In this document: positions 43,501 to 51,987 of the stretch, one piece after another
Layout of the letters: each line of letters starts with the position of its first letter
How positions within the stretch are numbered: the first letter of the stretch is position 1
Assembly: GCA_015075185.1 (NCBI GenBank)
Contig: JABTUW010000001.1
Coordinates: forward strand, 1,736,001 to 1,800,000
Source of the DNA: Anaerolineales bacterium
Lineage (GTDB): Bacteria > Chloroflexota > Anaerolineae > 4572-78 > J111
Length of the DNA stretch: 64,000 nt
Direction of reading: 5' to 3'
Position numbers and translations under genes: made by a program
The notes under the pieces: model-generated
Told to the model about the DNA's origin: nothing
What the model saw: the letters and a program-made list of their open reading frames with translations, nothing else
Database searches by the model: none

Positions 43501-44750
43501 ACACCCTCATTTTTTTCAATGAGATAGTAATCATTAGGGCTAATCACGCCGGTCAGGGCAATATTTATGCCACTAGTGCTGGTGATAGTCCAGCCGGTCA
43601 GAGTAACAGTCTGGGTTGTCACGTTTAAGAGTTCCATCCACTCATCGGCGGCATAACTTGATGTGGTGCCACCCCAGGCTACTTCGTTAATAATAACTGA
43701 GCCAGGGAGAGGAGGAGAGCTTATCCCATCATCATTACTACTGCCCATTGTGACAGACCTGGCGATAAAATCTACAACATCGTTATTTGTATCTGTACTA
43801 TTAGGAAAACGGGCAACAGCCTCGTCAGCAGCACTGGCAGCATTACCACCTCTGATCGTGCCATCTGGCGCACCATCAGCAGTTCCGTCATTTTCCAGGT
43901 CATTGCCAAGTTCTACCTTGTCAACAATTGTACCCATACTGTCTTTTAGCACTATCCATATGCTGTTATTCATTGCATTACCAGTAGCTTTCACATCGCC
44001 AAGGATTAGATAATCACCGGCAAGCGTATTTGTGAAGCTACCTGTACAGAAACATTTGGATATTTGAAAGGCACCCCCAGTGACAAGAGTGCCTGTTACG
44101 GGTGAACTATCATGAAGTTCAATTGTCCAGCCGGTTAAATCGAGGCCACTGGTTTTAATGTAAAGCTCAATAAATTCATCCGCATCATTGACTGTTCCAC
44201 CCCCAGCGATACCATTAAAACCATTAGTGCTCCAATCCTGTTGGGGATCCGTGACAACCTCATTGATGACCACATCGCCCGGTACAGCCAGGGCAATGAG
44301 GGGTAACTCAGCGGCAGACAACGGTGCAGGAACGGGTGTATCTGTCGCCACAGGCGTTATAGTAAGCGTTGGAGTATCCGTTGCCAGGGGCGTTGCAGTG
44401 AGCGTTGGCGTAGGCGTAGCCGTGGTGGTTTCCGTTGGCGTCCCGCTGGGAAGAGAAGCTAACGTAGGTGTATCACTGGGGAGGGGAGTAGCGGTTAGGG
44501 TTTCGGTCAAGGTCGGCGCAGCCGTAGCCGTGTCGGTCGAGGTGAGAAGCGCCAGGGTTGGGGTGGGAGTCTCAGATGGTTCAGCCGGGGAGGTTTCAGC
44601 CGGGGTGAAGGTTGCGGGTGGAGTGTCAAGGATGTCGGCCCTGGCAGGAGAAGTAGAGAATTTGATGGCAAACAAAAAGCCACTGCCCCACAGGAAAAGT
44701 AATAGGGTCGCGGCGGTGTGAAGTGGTATATGATTGGGCAAAAGTCGCAT
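40596..44750 (-). CDS. giant secreted LTD/PHP/OB multidomain protein
   Basis: A 1,384-residue secreted protein. A signal peptide (about 10-30) and a Pro/Thr linker (45-150) are followed by three lamin-tail domains (starting near 157, 350 and 523; VVINEV, VIINEV, GEFLYDG with DEFIELY-type blocks). A PHP-type metal-dependent phosphoesterase domain follows from about 717 (YWGDLHAHTTYSDG, ITDHDWW, FNHPD). A fourth lamin-tail domain begins near 1032 (LVINEILPAP, DEWIELYNP), and an OB-fold domain near 1187 (VRVKGRVTAPPG). LTD and OB modules are often found beside nucleases or phosphoesterases outside the cell, so a role in extracellular nucleic acid or phosphate use is possible. No Shine-Dalgarno is clear. 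Confidence 0.85.
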   Translation of the reverse strand: MRLLPNHIPLHTAATLLLFLWGSGFLFAIKFSTSPARADILDTPPATFTPAETSPAEPSETPTPTLALLTSTDTATAAPTLTETLTATPLPSDTPTLASLPSGTPTETTTATPTPTLTATPLATDTPTLTITPVATDTPVPAPLSAAELPLIALAVPGDVVINEVVTDPQQDWSTNGFNGIAGGGTVNDADEFIELYIKTSGLDLTGWTIELHDSSPVTGTLVTGGAFQISKCFCTGSFTNTLAGDYLILGDVKATGNAMNNSIWIVLKDSMGTIVDKVELGNDLENDGTADGAPDGTIRGGNAASAADEAVARFPNSTDTNNDVVDFIARSVTMGSSNDDGISSPPLPGSVIINEVAWGGTTSSYAADEWMELLNVTTQTVTLTGWTITSTSGINIALTGVISPNDYYLIEKNEGVITDVTANLTVTFSLVNSGMALFLSGGGMVIDTANSDGGPWPYGTGSPDYRSMERINPLGPDTDSNWASNDLIHRNGLARDGLSFINGTPKQANSTTYPPPPPPTPPPPILIGEFLYDGLTPSTEGDEFVEVCNPNGTSVDLTGYKIGDEEIRGGGESMYQLPISTTLAANDCLVIAKNSAQFQARFGFLPDFAVANLSKYPAWGRGSWSLANNGDELVVLGPNDEILDSVAYRNGDYATLGLEPDASAPEPDSLQRIWPTDTNSMPHDFARTDPNPGIPTIPPPPPAAPPPPAALPNGMYAYWGDLHAHTTYSDGSGPPYYALALARAAGVHFQSITDHDWWLTPLEWAKILTQTMNATDPGQFVALRGVEWTHAEVGHVNVFNTDVLLNSRTDPLFNTLPAFYNWLAANPNAIAQFNHPDPSYDGNFSNFTYHPAAAQMMFMQEIGNKAQGYVTYEPPFVQSNTAGWKTAPTNNTDTHAADWGTHGAARTGLVAPALTESDLLGAMRARRVFATEDSNLAVTLRVNGAWMGSTLTATGPLSLIVNMVDPDLEPFTLYLYDSNLPLAKVSLGASTDQWTTTVEARPGHFFWVKVVQADGNAAYTAPVWIEGKLSPEKLVINEILPAPHDWDWDGNGTADYQDEWIELYNPTKRPIGLGGWQLVDGSGKTYNIPLGGVIPAHSFATFYKASTTISLNNSEETVTLIHPNGTVVDMFSYNHSPGYDETHCRLPDGGAAWSDNCEPSPQAANWEKAPAGPLTVKIFDAKRLTYNAWVRVKGRVTAPPGILGARMMYIQDNTSGILIYLPKDFRDTLILGDRVEVVGNLRTFHEEFEIAVKKRSDIKLLEHGAPLPPLPIATTSLLEPYEGMLVMLQGQAVDFKGRTTIWLDDGTGWAKAYIRKTTGIKKPFLHRGDPLTLIGIVSQYSDKDAPSRNDYRLLPRYQTDLIISSVTPAPPANWPALLPETGY

Positions 44751-44929
44751 GGTAATAACCTATCAAAGTCCTTAACCTAGATAAAGATGTTCCAGTAGCC
44801 CAGGTATCGGCTTAACCAGCGCATTATTAAATTTGAAAGACCAGGAGTTCAGGCCAGAGGTATTGGCACTTAAGGATAGTAAAGTTATACCTCAAAAATG
44901 ACGCGAGGAACACCCCAAAAATTGGGGGT

Positions 44930-44957
44930 AAAATAAAAAGCCCCGCAGCGTGGCGGA
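44930..44957 (-). terminator. possible terminator after SDR gene
   Basis: On the minus strand a short GC hairpin (ccgc-loop-gcgg) is followed by ctttttatttta. A second hairpin with cccc/gggg arms lies just beyond. The stem is short. Confidence 0.45.
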
Positions 44958-44958
44958 T

Positions 44959-45687
44959 TTATTCCCAGGGGCTACGATAGGGTTTGATCATCACTTCGTC
45001 AATCTGAATCCGCTCAGGCTTGGTCAGCACCCAACGGACCGCATCGGCAACTTCTTCGGGCCGGATCATCTTACGCTTGATCTCACCCGGCTGGGGGTTC
45101 CTATTTGTTTCCCACCAGGAAGTTGCCACTGAGCCAGGGCAGATGAGATGGAAGCGGATATTGCGACTGCCCAATTCTACCCGCAGGGCTTCGGTGAAGC
45201 CGTGTACGCCCCATTTGGCGGCGCAGTAGGCAGAACGATCCTCAAAGCCATACTTGCCCGCCACCGAGGAGATATTGAGGACTGTACCTTCTCCCTGCTT
45301 TAACATCACCTCAACCGCAGCCCGTGTCATCAAGTAGACCCCTTTGAGACAGATATTGAGGGTGCTGTCCCAGATGTTTTCAGTTGTATCGAGCAAACTG
45401 GCCGGCGGAGCATAGCCGGCATTATTGATCAGAACATCCACCCGACCAAAGGCATCCAACGTTGCTCGAACTAGAGCCTGGCAATCAGCCTCGCGGGTCA
45501 CATCGGTGGGCACGATGATCAAGGGCACGCCGGTCGCCGCTAATTCCGCAGCAACGTCTTCCAGTTTATCCATCGAGCGGGCAGCCAGGGCCAGCCTGGC
45601 CCCTTCGGCAGCCAGAGTGTGAGCAATCTCCAGGCCGATACCAGAACTGGCCCCGGTAATGACAACAGCTTTATTTTGTAGTTCCAT
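44959..45687 (-). CDS. short-chain dehydrogenase/reductase
   Basis: A 242-residue NAD(P)-dependent oxidoreductase of the classical SDR family. The cofactor motif is TGASSGIG (11-18), NNAG at 88-91, and the catalytic residues are Ser141, Tyr154 and Lys158 in YCAAK. ARSMDKL after the second strand, with Arg at the adenosine-ribose site, suggests NADPH preference. The substrate is unknown. It follows the cytochrome c gene in the same direction, 44 bases away, with gaggtc before the ATG. Confidence 0.9.
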   Translation of the reverse strand: MELQNKAVVITGASSGIGLEIAHTLAAEGARLALAARSMDKLEDVAAELAATGVPLIIVPTDVTREADCQALVRATLDAFGRVDVLINNAGYAPPASLLDTTENIWDSTLNICLKGVYLMTRAAVEVMLKQGEGTVLNISSVAGKYGFEDRSAYCAAKWGVHGFTEALRVELGSRNIRFHLICPGSVATSWWETNRNPQPGEIKRKMIRPEEVADAVRWVLTKPERIQIDEVMIKPYRSPWE

Positions 45688-45731
45688 TTAAGTAGACCTC
45701 GGTTAAGGGATTTAGACGAGAGATAGAATCT

Positions 45732-46472
45732 TCATTGCGAGCGAGATGAGAAGCGACGAGCCAGAACAATCGCAAAGCTTCCCCCCAAGATAATAAGAGA
45801 TATCCAGAGGAGGGCCAGGGAACGGGGGTCAGAAGTTGATGGAGTAGTCGAAGTTATTGTTTCGGAAGGAAGTTGCCCTGCTTTTGCGGAAATTTCAGGT
45901 TGTTGCTTGGAAGTTCCTTCCATCTGGATATGAGGGGACAAGTAAACAGCGCTCAAGTCCTGAGACAAGCCTTCGGGGACCGGCAAATCTCTAGCGGCAT
46001 AGTTTGCTTTGACCAGAAAAACGGTGATTGCCTGATATTCCTCGTCGGTTAACAAATTGGGCGACCAATAAGGCATTGCAGCTCTGGCGTAAGCATACAA
46101 ATCCTGAGCCGTGGGGAACTTAGTCAGAGTGTCTGGGCCAATGAGGGCCGGGACCTGTTTGGGAAAGGAAAAGCCATCGGGGGGATGGTTGGTGGCGTGA
46201 CACTTGGACTGCCAGCAATTCTGCTTGCCTTCCGGCCACTGTGCTCGCCATTCGGCAGTAAGGCCCTGGCCTTGGTCGCCATGGCAGGTGGAACACCAGA
46301 ACTCATAGAGTTTGGCCCCATCATCAGTAGACGGTAGACGGCCTGTGCCCGTAAGGGTATAGATGGTAGACGGGGAGGGGAGGATGAAAGATGGTTGGTG
46401 GTCAGCGTTGGCGGTCAGGGCACTGCCGGTGCAAAGCAGGATAAGCCCAAGGGTGATAATCCAGCGTTTCAC
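45732..46472 (-). CDS. membrane-anchored c-type cytochrome with CX2CH and CX4CH motifs
   Basis: A 246-residue exported cytochrome. The signal peptide ends near ANA (21-23). A class I-like heme site CSTCH is at 60-64, and a second site NCWQSKCH gives C86-X4-C91-H92, an unusual spacing. A likely axial Met is in RAAMPYWSP. A C-terminal membrane anchor (LLWISLIILGGSFAIVLA) holds it on the outer face of the inner membrane. It is probably an electron carrier; the second motif may bind heme or a metal. The first codon is a GTG that lies within a word repeat (acgtgaaacg). It lies 24 bases after oppC. Confidence 0.78.
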   Translation of the reverse strand: MKRWIITLGLILLCTGSALTANADHQPSFILPSPSTIYTLTGTGRLPSTDDGAKLYEFWCSTCHGDQGQGLTAEWRAQWPEGKQNCWQSKCHATNHPPDGFSFPKQVPALIGPDTLTKFPTAQDLYAYARAAMPYWSPNLLTDEEYQAITVFLVKANYAARDLPVPEGLSQDLSAVYLSPHIQMEGTSKQQPEISAKAGQLPSETITSTTPSTSDPRSLALLWISLIILGGSFAIVLARRFSSRSQ

Positions 46473-46500
46473 GTTCCACGCATCACATCTTACGTTTCAT
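46466..46500. repeat. word repeat (acgtgaaacgt) overlapping a start codon
   Basis: On the minus strand, copies of cgtaagatgtgatgcgtgg and aacgtgaaacg run into the first codons of the cytochrome gene; the GTG start is part of the word. Confidence 0.55.
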
Positions 46501-47591
46501 TCTGACCCCTTCAAACGGGGATCAAGGGCATCGCGCAAACCATCGCCTAAAAAGTTGAAAGCAAACATGGTAATAGCCAAAGCCAGGGCGGGAAAGATGG
46601 CTTGATGAGGGTAGGTCCGAATAGCCGAAGCTCCATCTACAATCATTGCGCCCCAACTGGGGGTAGGCCGTAACACCCCCAGGCCAATGAAACTGAGAAA
46701 GGCTTCTGTAGCAATGTAACGGGGAATATCCAGGGTTTGGTTGACCACGATCGGGCCAAGAATATTGGGCAAGATGTGCCGAGTCATAATGCGGAAATCA
46801 AAGGTGCCAATGGCGCGAGCGGCTTCGATGAACTCTTTTTCTCTGAGGGAAAGAATCTGTCCCCGGGTGAGACGGGCCATAGACATCCAGGCCGTCACGC
46901 CCAGGCCAACAAAGATAAAGAACATGCCCCCCATCGCATTATCAATGGCCGTTAAGGCTGAGCGGATAGTGCCTGTTTCCGCTGCACTTGTGGTGGAACG
47001 GAAGAGGGCCATGAGCAAAATAATAAACAGAATATCGGGAAAGCCATACATAACGTCTACGAAGCGCATCATCAAGTTATCCACGCGCCCGCCAAAGTAG
47101 CCAGAAATGGTCCCGTAAGTCACCCCAATCAACAGGCTGACTAATGGCCCAACAAAGGCCACGGCCAGCGAAACACGGGTGCCGTAGATCAGGCGGCTTA
47201 ACAAATCACGGCCATTGTAATCGGCGCCCAAAATGAACTTATCGCTGATTTTGGCATATCCCCCTTCTTCACCCACCGGTTTGAGGGAGGGAAAAACAAC
47301 GGTTAGCCAATAAGGCACTACATTATTTTCAACCAGGCTTTGTTTGGCGTAATCTTGCGGAGCGAGTAGGGGTTGGGGTTCACCGCCAGTGAACAAGGTG
47401 AAGATGGCAGTATCGGCAAAGGTAGCTACCAGAACAATAATAATAATGATCACCCCGCCAATGACCGCCGCTTTGTTCCTGAGTAAGCGACGCCAGGCAT
47501 CAGCCCATAGCCCGGCTTCACGCCGGCGGGGCGGCACGGCTGCTCCTGCTGTACCTGCCACTCTGGATGCTGCTTGGGGTTGAACCGCCAT
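46497..47591 (-). CDS. oppC: oligopeptide/dipeptide ABC transporter permease C
   Basis: Inner-membrane permease of a peptide importer, 364 residues. A charged N-terminus with RRREAGLWADAWRRLLRNK precedes the first membrane segment, as usual in OppC/DppC; six segments are expected. The coupling-loop region EFIEAARAIGTFDF is the EAA motif. A strong ggaggtg lies before the ATG. Unlike most relatives there is a 100-residue extracytoplasmic stretch between the first two membrane segments. It belongs to the operon that also holds oppB, oppA, oppF and oppD. Confidence 0.93.
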   Translation of the reverse strand: MAVQPQAASRVAGTAGAAVPPRRREAGLWADAWRRLLRNKAAVIGGVIIIIIVLVATFADTAIFTLFTGGEPQPLLAPQDYAKQSLVENNVVPYWLTVVFPSLKPVGEEGGYAKISDKFILGADYNGRDLLSRLIYGTRVSLAVAFVGPLVSLLIGVTYGTISGYFGGRVDNLMMRFVDVMYGFPDILFIILLMALFRSTTSAAETGTIRSALTAIDNAMGGMFFIFVGLGVTAWMSMARLTRGQILSLREKEFIEAARAIGTFDFRIMTRHILPNILGPIVVNQTLDIPRYIATEAFLSFIGLGVLRPTPSWGAMIVDGASAIRTYPHQAIFPALALAITMFAFNFLGDGLRDALDPRLKGSE

Positions 47592-47604
47592 GTCACACCT
47601 CCGA

Positions 47605-47705
47605 TTTTAGATTTTAGATTTTGGATTTTGGACTATCCCTTCAAACGAGGGCTTTGGATTTTAGCCATCATCCCAATGTGGTATAAATCTAAAATCGTAA
47701 ATTTA
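47605..47705. repeat. intergenic word repeat (agattttggattt)
   Basis: Tandem agattttagattttggattttgg on the left and ataaatctaaaatcg on the right, with cccttcaaacgaggg between. It separates oppB and oppC. Confidence 0.6.
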
Positions 47706-48713
47706 TTATGTGTATCGAATCCGTGGATCGAGCCAGGCATAGACTAAATCAACGACCAGGTTCGCCAGCACAATAATAATAGCGAAGAATAAGATCGTGC
47801 CCATAATAACCGGGTAATCACGATTGGTAATACTGGTCACAAAGTATCTGCCCATACCAGGCACACCGAAAATAGTCTCGGTGACCAGGGTCCCGGTGAC
47901 CAGGAAGGCAAAAATCGGTCCCATAATGGTCACTACCGGAATAAGTGAATTCCTCAAGGCATGCCGGACGATAATCACATTCTCTCGTAAGCCCTTGGCT
48001 CGGGCCGTGCGAATATAATCTTCGCGGACAACCTGAAGCAAACTGGCCCGGGTTAAGCGGGCAATCACCGCTGAACTGCCCACGCCCAGGGCGATGGTGG
48101 GTAATACATTTTGCCGCCAGCTTCCCCAACCCGTCGGTAAAAACCAATTTACCTCGACGGCAAAAAGCCAGATAAAAATAGGTCCCAGCACAATCACCGG
48201 CACCGAGACCCCAAAAATGGCTATGGACATAGCCAGGTAATCAATGGCTGAATTTTGTTTGAGCGCGGCCAGGACTCCCAGAGGGAGGCCGATGATGGTA
48301 GCCACCAGAAAGGCATAGAAACCCAGTTCAAATGAAACCGGCAGGTTCTCACGGAAAATATCGTTAACGGAGCGGGCCTGGTTTTTATAAGAGGGGCCAA
48401 AGTTCATCCATTGGAGAGTATAATTGGCATTCAGGGGGATGTTGATCAAGTAATCCTCCTGGAGTGATGTACCCACCGGGCCGCCAGTAACTCTGGGGAT
48501 GAGAATATCACCCATATAACTGAGGTACTGCTGCCATGCCGGCGCGTCGAGGTTGTACTTTTTCTCCAACTGGGCCAGGATAGGTTTGGGCAGTTTCTTT
48601 TCAGTCGAGAAGGGGCCGCCGGGCACGGCGTGGGCAAAAGCGAAGGTGATGATCGAAACGAAAAAAACTACCACAAACAGCCACAACAAACGGCGGGCAA
48701 TATAACGGGCCAT
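47706..48713 (-). CDS. oppB: oligopeptide/dipeptide ABC transporter permease B
   Basis: Inner-membrane permease, 335 residues, with the start MARYIARRLLWLFVVVFFVS typical of OppB/DppB. The EAA-type loop is DYIRTARAKGLRENVII, and GVPGMGRYFVTSITNRDYP is a common late block. Between the first and second membrane segments there is a long external loop (about 60-130). ggagag precedes the ATG. It lies between the binding protein and oppC, with word repeats on both sides. Confidence 0.95.
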   Translation of the reverse strand: MARYIARRLLWLFVVVFFVSIITFAFAHAVPGGPFSTEKKLPKPILAQLEKKYNLDAPAWQQYLSYMGDILIPRVTGGPVGTSLQEDYLINIPLNANYTLQWMNFGPSYKNQARSVNDIFRENLPVSFELGFYAFLVATIIGLPLGVLAALKQNSAIDYLAMSIAIFGVSVPVIVLGPIFIWLFAVEVNWFLPTGWGSWRQNVLPTIALGVGSSAVIARLTRASLLQVVREDYIRTARAKGLRENVIIVRHALRNSLIPVVTIMGPIFAFLVTGTLVTETIFGVPGMGRYFVTSITNRDYPVIMGTILFFAIIIVLANLVVDLVYAWLDPRIRYT

Positions 48714-48731
48714 AAAATCTCTCCAAAACGT

Positions 48732-48784
48732 GTTGCGTGTTGCGTCTTCCGTTCATTGAATCTGGACGAGACGCAACACGCAAC
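48732..48784. repeat. intergenic hairpin of gttgcgt words
   Basis: A perfect 16-bp stem, gttgcgtgttgcgtct (48732-48747) with agacgcaacacgcaac (48769-48784). Each arm is itself a tandem of gttgcgt. It lies between oppA and oppB and could weaken transcription into oppB. Confidence 0.8.
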
Positions 48785-48796
48785 GCGAAAGACAAA

Positions 48797-50614
48797 CTAC
48801 TTATTCAGCGTCCACTTCTCAAAAGCTTCCTGGCCGCCTGCACCGTGAGTGCGGGTGACATACGGCTTGGTCAATTCGACGCGGGTATACCAGTAAAGCG
48901 GGATGATCGCGACATCCTCCTCAACCAGAATCCGCTCTGCCTTCAAGTACAGTTCCTTGCGTTTTCCCAGGTCGGTTTCACGAGCCGCCTCGTCCACCAG
49001 TTTATCGAACTCCTCATTTGCCCAGCGAGTATCATTGTTCGGGGAATCAGAGCGCAGGACCACGCGCAGGAAATTATCGGCATCAGGGTAGTCCTGGCAC
49101 CAGCCATTGCGGGCGATCTGGGGCGGGTCATTATGCCGGGTCTCCAGGAAGACTTTCCACTCCTGGGTGACCAGATTAACTTTGACTCCGAAAGCCTCCT
49201 GCCACATTTGCTGAATAGCCTCGGCGATTTTCACATGACCTTCGACCTGGTTGGTCATGAAGGTAATTTCACCCAGTGCTTCAGCATCAGGATACTTGGT
49301 AGAGGCAGCCAGGAATTCCTTAGCTTTCTCCAGGTCAGCCGTTAGTGGGGGACCAAAATCAACCTCGTCCGGGTTGGGCGCGGCAGCCAAACCGGGGCGG
49401 GAGAAATAGTTGGCCGGCTCCTGGCCACCTTTGGTTACATTCTCTACCAGGGCGGTGCGGTCAATTGCCCAAGAGAAGGCTTTGCGCACATTGACGTCGT
49501 CAAAGGGCGGCTTGGTCACGTTAAAGCCGTAGTAGTAGGTGCAGAGGATACCGGGGGTGTCCAATTCTTGGGAGAGAGTGGCATCGGCCCTGATCCGGTC
49601 CAGCTCAGGCAGCGGCACATCCGAGACATCATTGAGGCCAGCTTCGTAGTTGGCGAATTGAGCCGACTGATCCAGGAATTGGGAATGAACATACTTGATC
49701 GAGGGCTTGGGGACGGCATCGGAGCCGGGCCAGAAGGGGTTGGCAATCAACGTTACCGACACATCATGTTCCCACGATCTTAAGGCATAGGGGCCATAGG
49801 TGTGGATGATACCGGCCTCGACCCAGCGGTCGCCTTTTTCTGCAATCAGCCATTCCGGCAGGGCCCAGTTCATCCACATGCTGGCAACAGCCGGGAAGAA
49901 GGCGGCCGGCTGCGTTAATGTAAACTCAACGGTAAAATCATCCACGGCCCGCACCCCAACTTCTTCCACCTTGCCATAGAGCGGATCCTCTGCGCCCTTT
50001 TCTCCGCCGCCATTTACTTCCGCGGCATTCTTAACAATATAGTTAACGTAGGCATAGATAGCGGCGGTCGCGGGATCCTGGGTGCGCCGGATGCCATAGA
50101 TAAAGTCGTTGGCATTGACGATGCGCGGGTTGCCTTCGTCGTCCATAACCTGCTCGACTTCGCCAGTGGCGTTGTTGTATTTCACCCAGGGCACGTCGTC
50201 GCGCAGCTTAAAGGTGTAAACCAGGCCATCGTCCGAGACTTCCCATTCGGTGGCTATACCGGGTTCGGTTTCGTTGGTTTCCTCACTCAGGTGAGTCAGG
50301 CCAATAAACAGTTCACTGGCGAACTGAATGCTGACGCTGTCCTCAATCCGCGAGGGATCCAGGGTGGGGATATCGCCAACACCGGCGTTCGAACCGCCGT
50401 AGAAGAGCGTCTCTTCGGGCGGCAGGGCGTCCGGATCAGTGGATACTTCTTTGACAACTTCTACTTCTTTAGTAACAATTTTTTCAACTTCTTTGACCAC
50501 CTCGACCGTCTCCACGACAGTGACCGTCTGGGGTTGGGCGGCGCTGCACTGAGCGGCAATGAGGCTTAACAAAGCGATAGTTACCAACAACAAAACTACT
50601 TTTTTAGAAAACAT
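48797..50614 (-). CDS. oppA: peptide ABC transporter substrate-binding lipoprotein (first)
   Basis: A 605-residue SBP_bac_5 protein. The signal peptide ends in SLIAAQC with the lipidation Cys at 23. A charged spacer (VEVVKEVEKIVTKEVEVVKEV region) follows, then the binding domain with LFIGLTHLSEE, YTFKLRDDVPWV and AFSWAIDRTALVENV. It delivers peptides or similar solutes to the OppBC permease. A strong aggaggag lies before the ATG. A second protein of the same family opens the operon; the two probably differ in ligand. Confidence 0.94.
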   Translation of the reverse strand: MFSKKVVLLLVTIALLSLIAAQCSAAQPQTVTVVETVEVVKEVEKIVTKEVEVVKEVSTDPDALPPEETLFYGGSNAGVGDIPTLDPSRIEDSVSIQFASELFIGLTHLSEETNETEPGIATEWEVSDDGLVYTFKLRDDVPWVKYNNATGEVEQVMDDEGNPRIVNANDFIYGIRRTQDPATAAIYAYVNYIVKNAAEVNGGGEKGAEDPLYGKVEEVGVRAVDDFTVEFTLTQPAAFFPAVASMWMNWALPEWLIAEKGDRWVEAGIIHTYGPYALRSWEHDVSVTLIANPFWPGSDAVPKPSIKYVHSQFLDQSAQFANYEAGLNDVSDVPLPELDRIRADATLSQELDTPGILCTYYYGFNVTKPPFDDVNVRKAFSWAIDRTALVENVTKGGQEPANYFSRPGLAAAPNPDEVDFGPPLTADLEKAKEFLAASTKYPDAEALGEITFMTNQVEGHVKIAEAIQQMWQEAFGVKVNLVTQEWKVFLETRHNDPPQIARNGWCQDYPDADNFLRVVLRSDSPNNDTRWANEEFDKLVDEAARETDLGKRKELYLKAERILVEEDVAIIPLYWYTRVELTKPYVTRTHGAGGQEAFEKWTLNK

Positions 50615-50678
50615 AAGTTTTCTCCTCCTAACATTAAATTTACTCTCAACTTTGAAAACAAATTGAAATTATCAGGTG

Positions 50679-50737
50679 CGTAAAACGTAATAGTCACTTA
50701 TCCAAAGCAATTTTGCCTTCCACCATTACGTTTTACG
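50679..50737. repeat. intergenic hairpin of taaaacgtaa words
   Basis: cgtaaaacgtaat (50679-50691) pairs perfectly with attacgttttacg (50725-50737). More copies (acgtttcac) follow to about 50752. It lies between oppF and oppA. Confidence 0.75.
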
Positions 50738-50869
50738 TTTCACATTTTATATCTTTCCTCGACGCCTCCTTTCTACGTTTCTCAGTATAACCGACAAAAG
50801 CGTCCAGGTTTAGTGATAAAAATCCTCACTTAACAGGACAAATGACACATTATCGCTATTTCCCCATCC

Positions 50870-51913
50870 CTAATTGGGCCGGGAAGGCGCGTACAGATGA
50901 CAGGCTGCCCAATGATCAGCCTCTACCTCGGCAAATTTAGGCTCGACAACGTTACAGTCTATTTTATAATCTCGCAAGACTCGCTCTTTGGCCGGGCAGC
51001 GGGTGCAGAAGTTGCAGCCTTTCGGGGGATTGGCCGGGCTGGGCACGTCACCTTGCAAAATCACACGCCGTTTCTCCCGTTCCGCTTCAGCAACCGGATC
51101 AGGGATGGGTACAGCAGAAAGCAAGGCCTGGGTGTAAGGGTGGAGAGGATTGCGATAGAGGGTATCGCGGTCGGTCAATTCCATAATTTTGCCCAGATAC
51201 ATTACGGCCACGCGGTTACTAATGTGGCGGACGACGGCCAGATCGTGGGCAATGAACAGGTAGGTGAGGTTAAATTCTTCCTGGAGTTTTTCCAGCAGGT
51301 TGATCACCTGGGCCTGAATGGAAACGTCGAGGGCAGAAATAGGCTCGTCACAAACAATAAAATCGGGCTGAACAGCCAGGGCGCGGGCAATACCTATGCG
51401 CTGGCGCTGCCCGCCAGAAAATTCGTGGGGGTAACGGTTGATAAAATAGGGGTTCAGGCCAACCACGTCCAATAACTCTTTGACCCGCTCGCGGCGCTCT
51501 TTGCCGTTGGAGATATTATGGACTTCCAACGGTTCGCCGATAATGTTGCCGACCGTCATGCGCGGATTGAGCGAAGCGTAAGGGTCTTGAAAAATCATTT
51601 GCATGTTGCGGCGCATTTTACGCATCGCTTCGCCCTTGAGCGTGGTCAGCTCCGTATCTTGGAACGTTACCGACCCACCCGTAGGGCGATAAAGCTGCAA
51701 AATTGCCCGGCCGGTAGTGCTTTTGCCGCAGCCGCTTTCACCTACCAGGCCGAGAGTTTCACCCCGCTTCACCTCAAAGTTTATACCATCTACAGCTTTT
51801 ATGTCTCCGATATGGCGCTGGAAGATGATGCCCTGGGTAATAGGGAAATACATCTTCAGGTCCTTAACCCGAAGGAGAACATCATTTTTTTGTTTGCCGT
51901 TGGTGGTCGTCAT
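50870..51913 (-). CDS. oppF: peptide ABC transporter ATP-binding protein F
   Basis: A 347-residue cytoplasmic ATPase. Walker [10 protein letters not shown] is at 58-66, signature FSGGQRQR and Walker [12 protein letters not shown] follow, and the switch His is in FIAHDLAVV. The C-terminal oligopeptide-transport domain has the Cys cluster CNFCTRCP and a later Cys pair typical of OppD/OppF. With OppD it powers the importer. agaggaag precedes the ATG. Confidence 0.95.
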   Translation of the reverse strand: MTTTNGKQKNDVLLRVKDLKMYFPITQGIIFQRHIGDIKAVDGINFEVKRGETLGLVGESGCGKSTTGRAILQLYRPTGGSVTFQDTELTTLKGEAMRKMRRNMQMIFQDPYASLNPRMTVGNIIGEPLEVHNISNGKERRERVKELLDVVGLNPYFINRYPHEFSGGQRQRIGIARALAVQPDFIVCDEPISALDVSIQAQVINLLEKLQEEFNLTYLFIAHDLAVVRHISNRVAVMYLGKIMELTDRDTLYRNPLHPYTQALLSAVPIPDPVAEAEREKRRVILQGDVPSPANPPKGCNFCTRCPAKERVLRDYKIDCNVVEPKFAEVEADHWAACHLYAPSRPN

Positions 51914-51950
51914 TTCTTATCTTCCTCTTTGCGAAAATTATGGCAGTATA

Positions 51951-51981
51951 AAATAGGCCACGTTTAAAACGTGACCTATTT
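51951..51981 (-). terminator. attenuator-like hairpin between oppD and oppF
   Basis: aaataggccacgttt pairs with aaacgtgacctattt with one mismatch. On the minus strand it runs into ttttat. It may reduce expression of the downstream genes. Confidence 0.55.
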
Positions 51982-51987
51982 CTGGGA

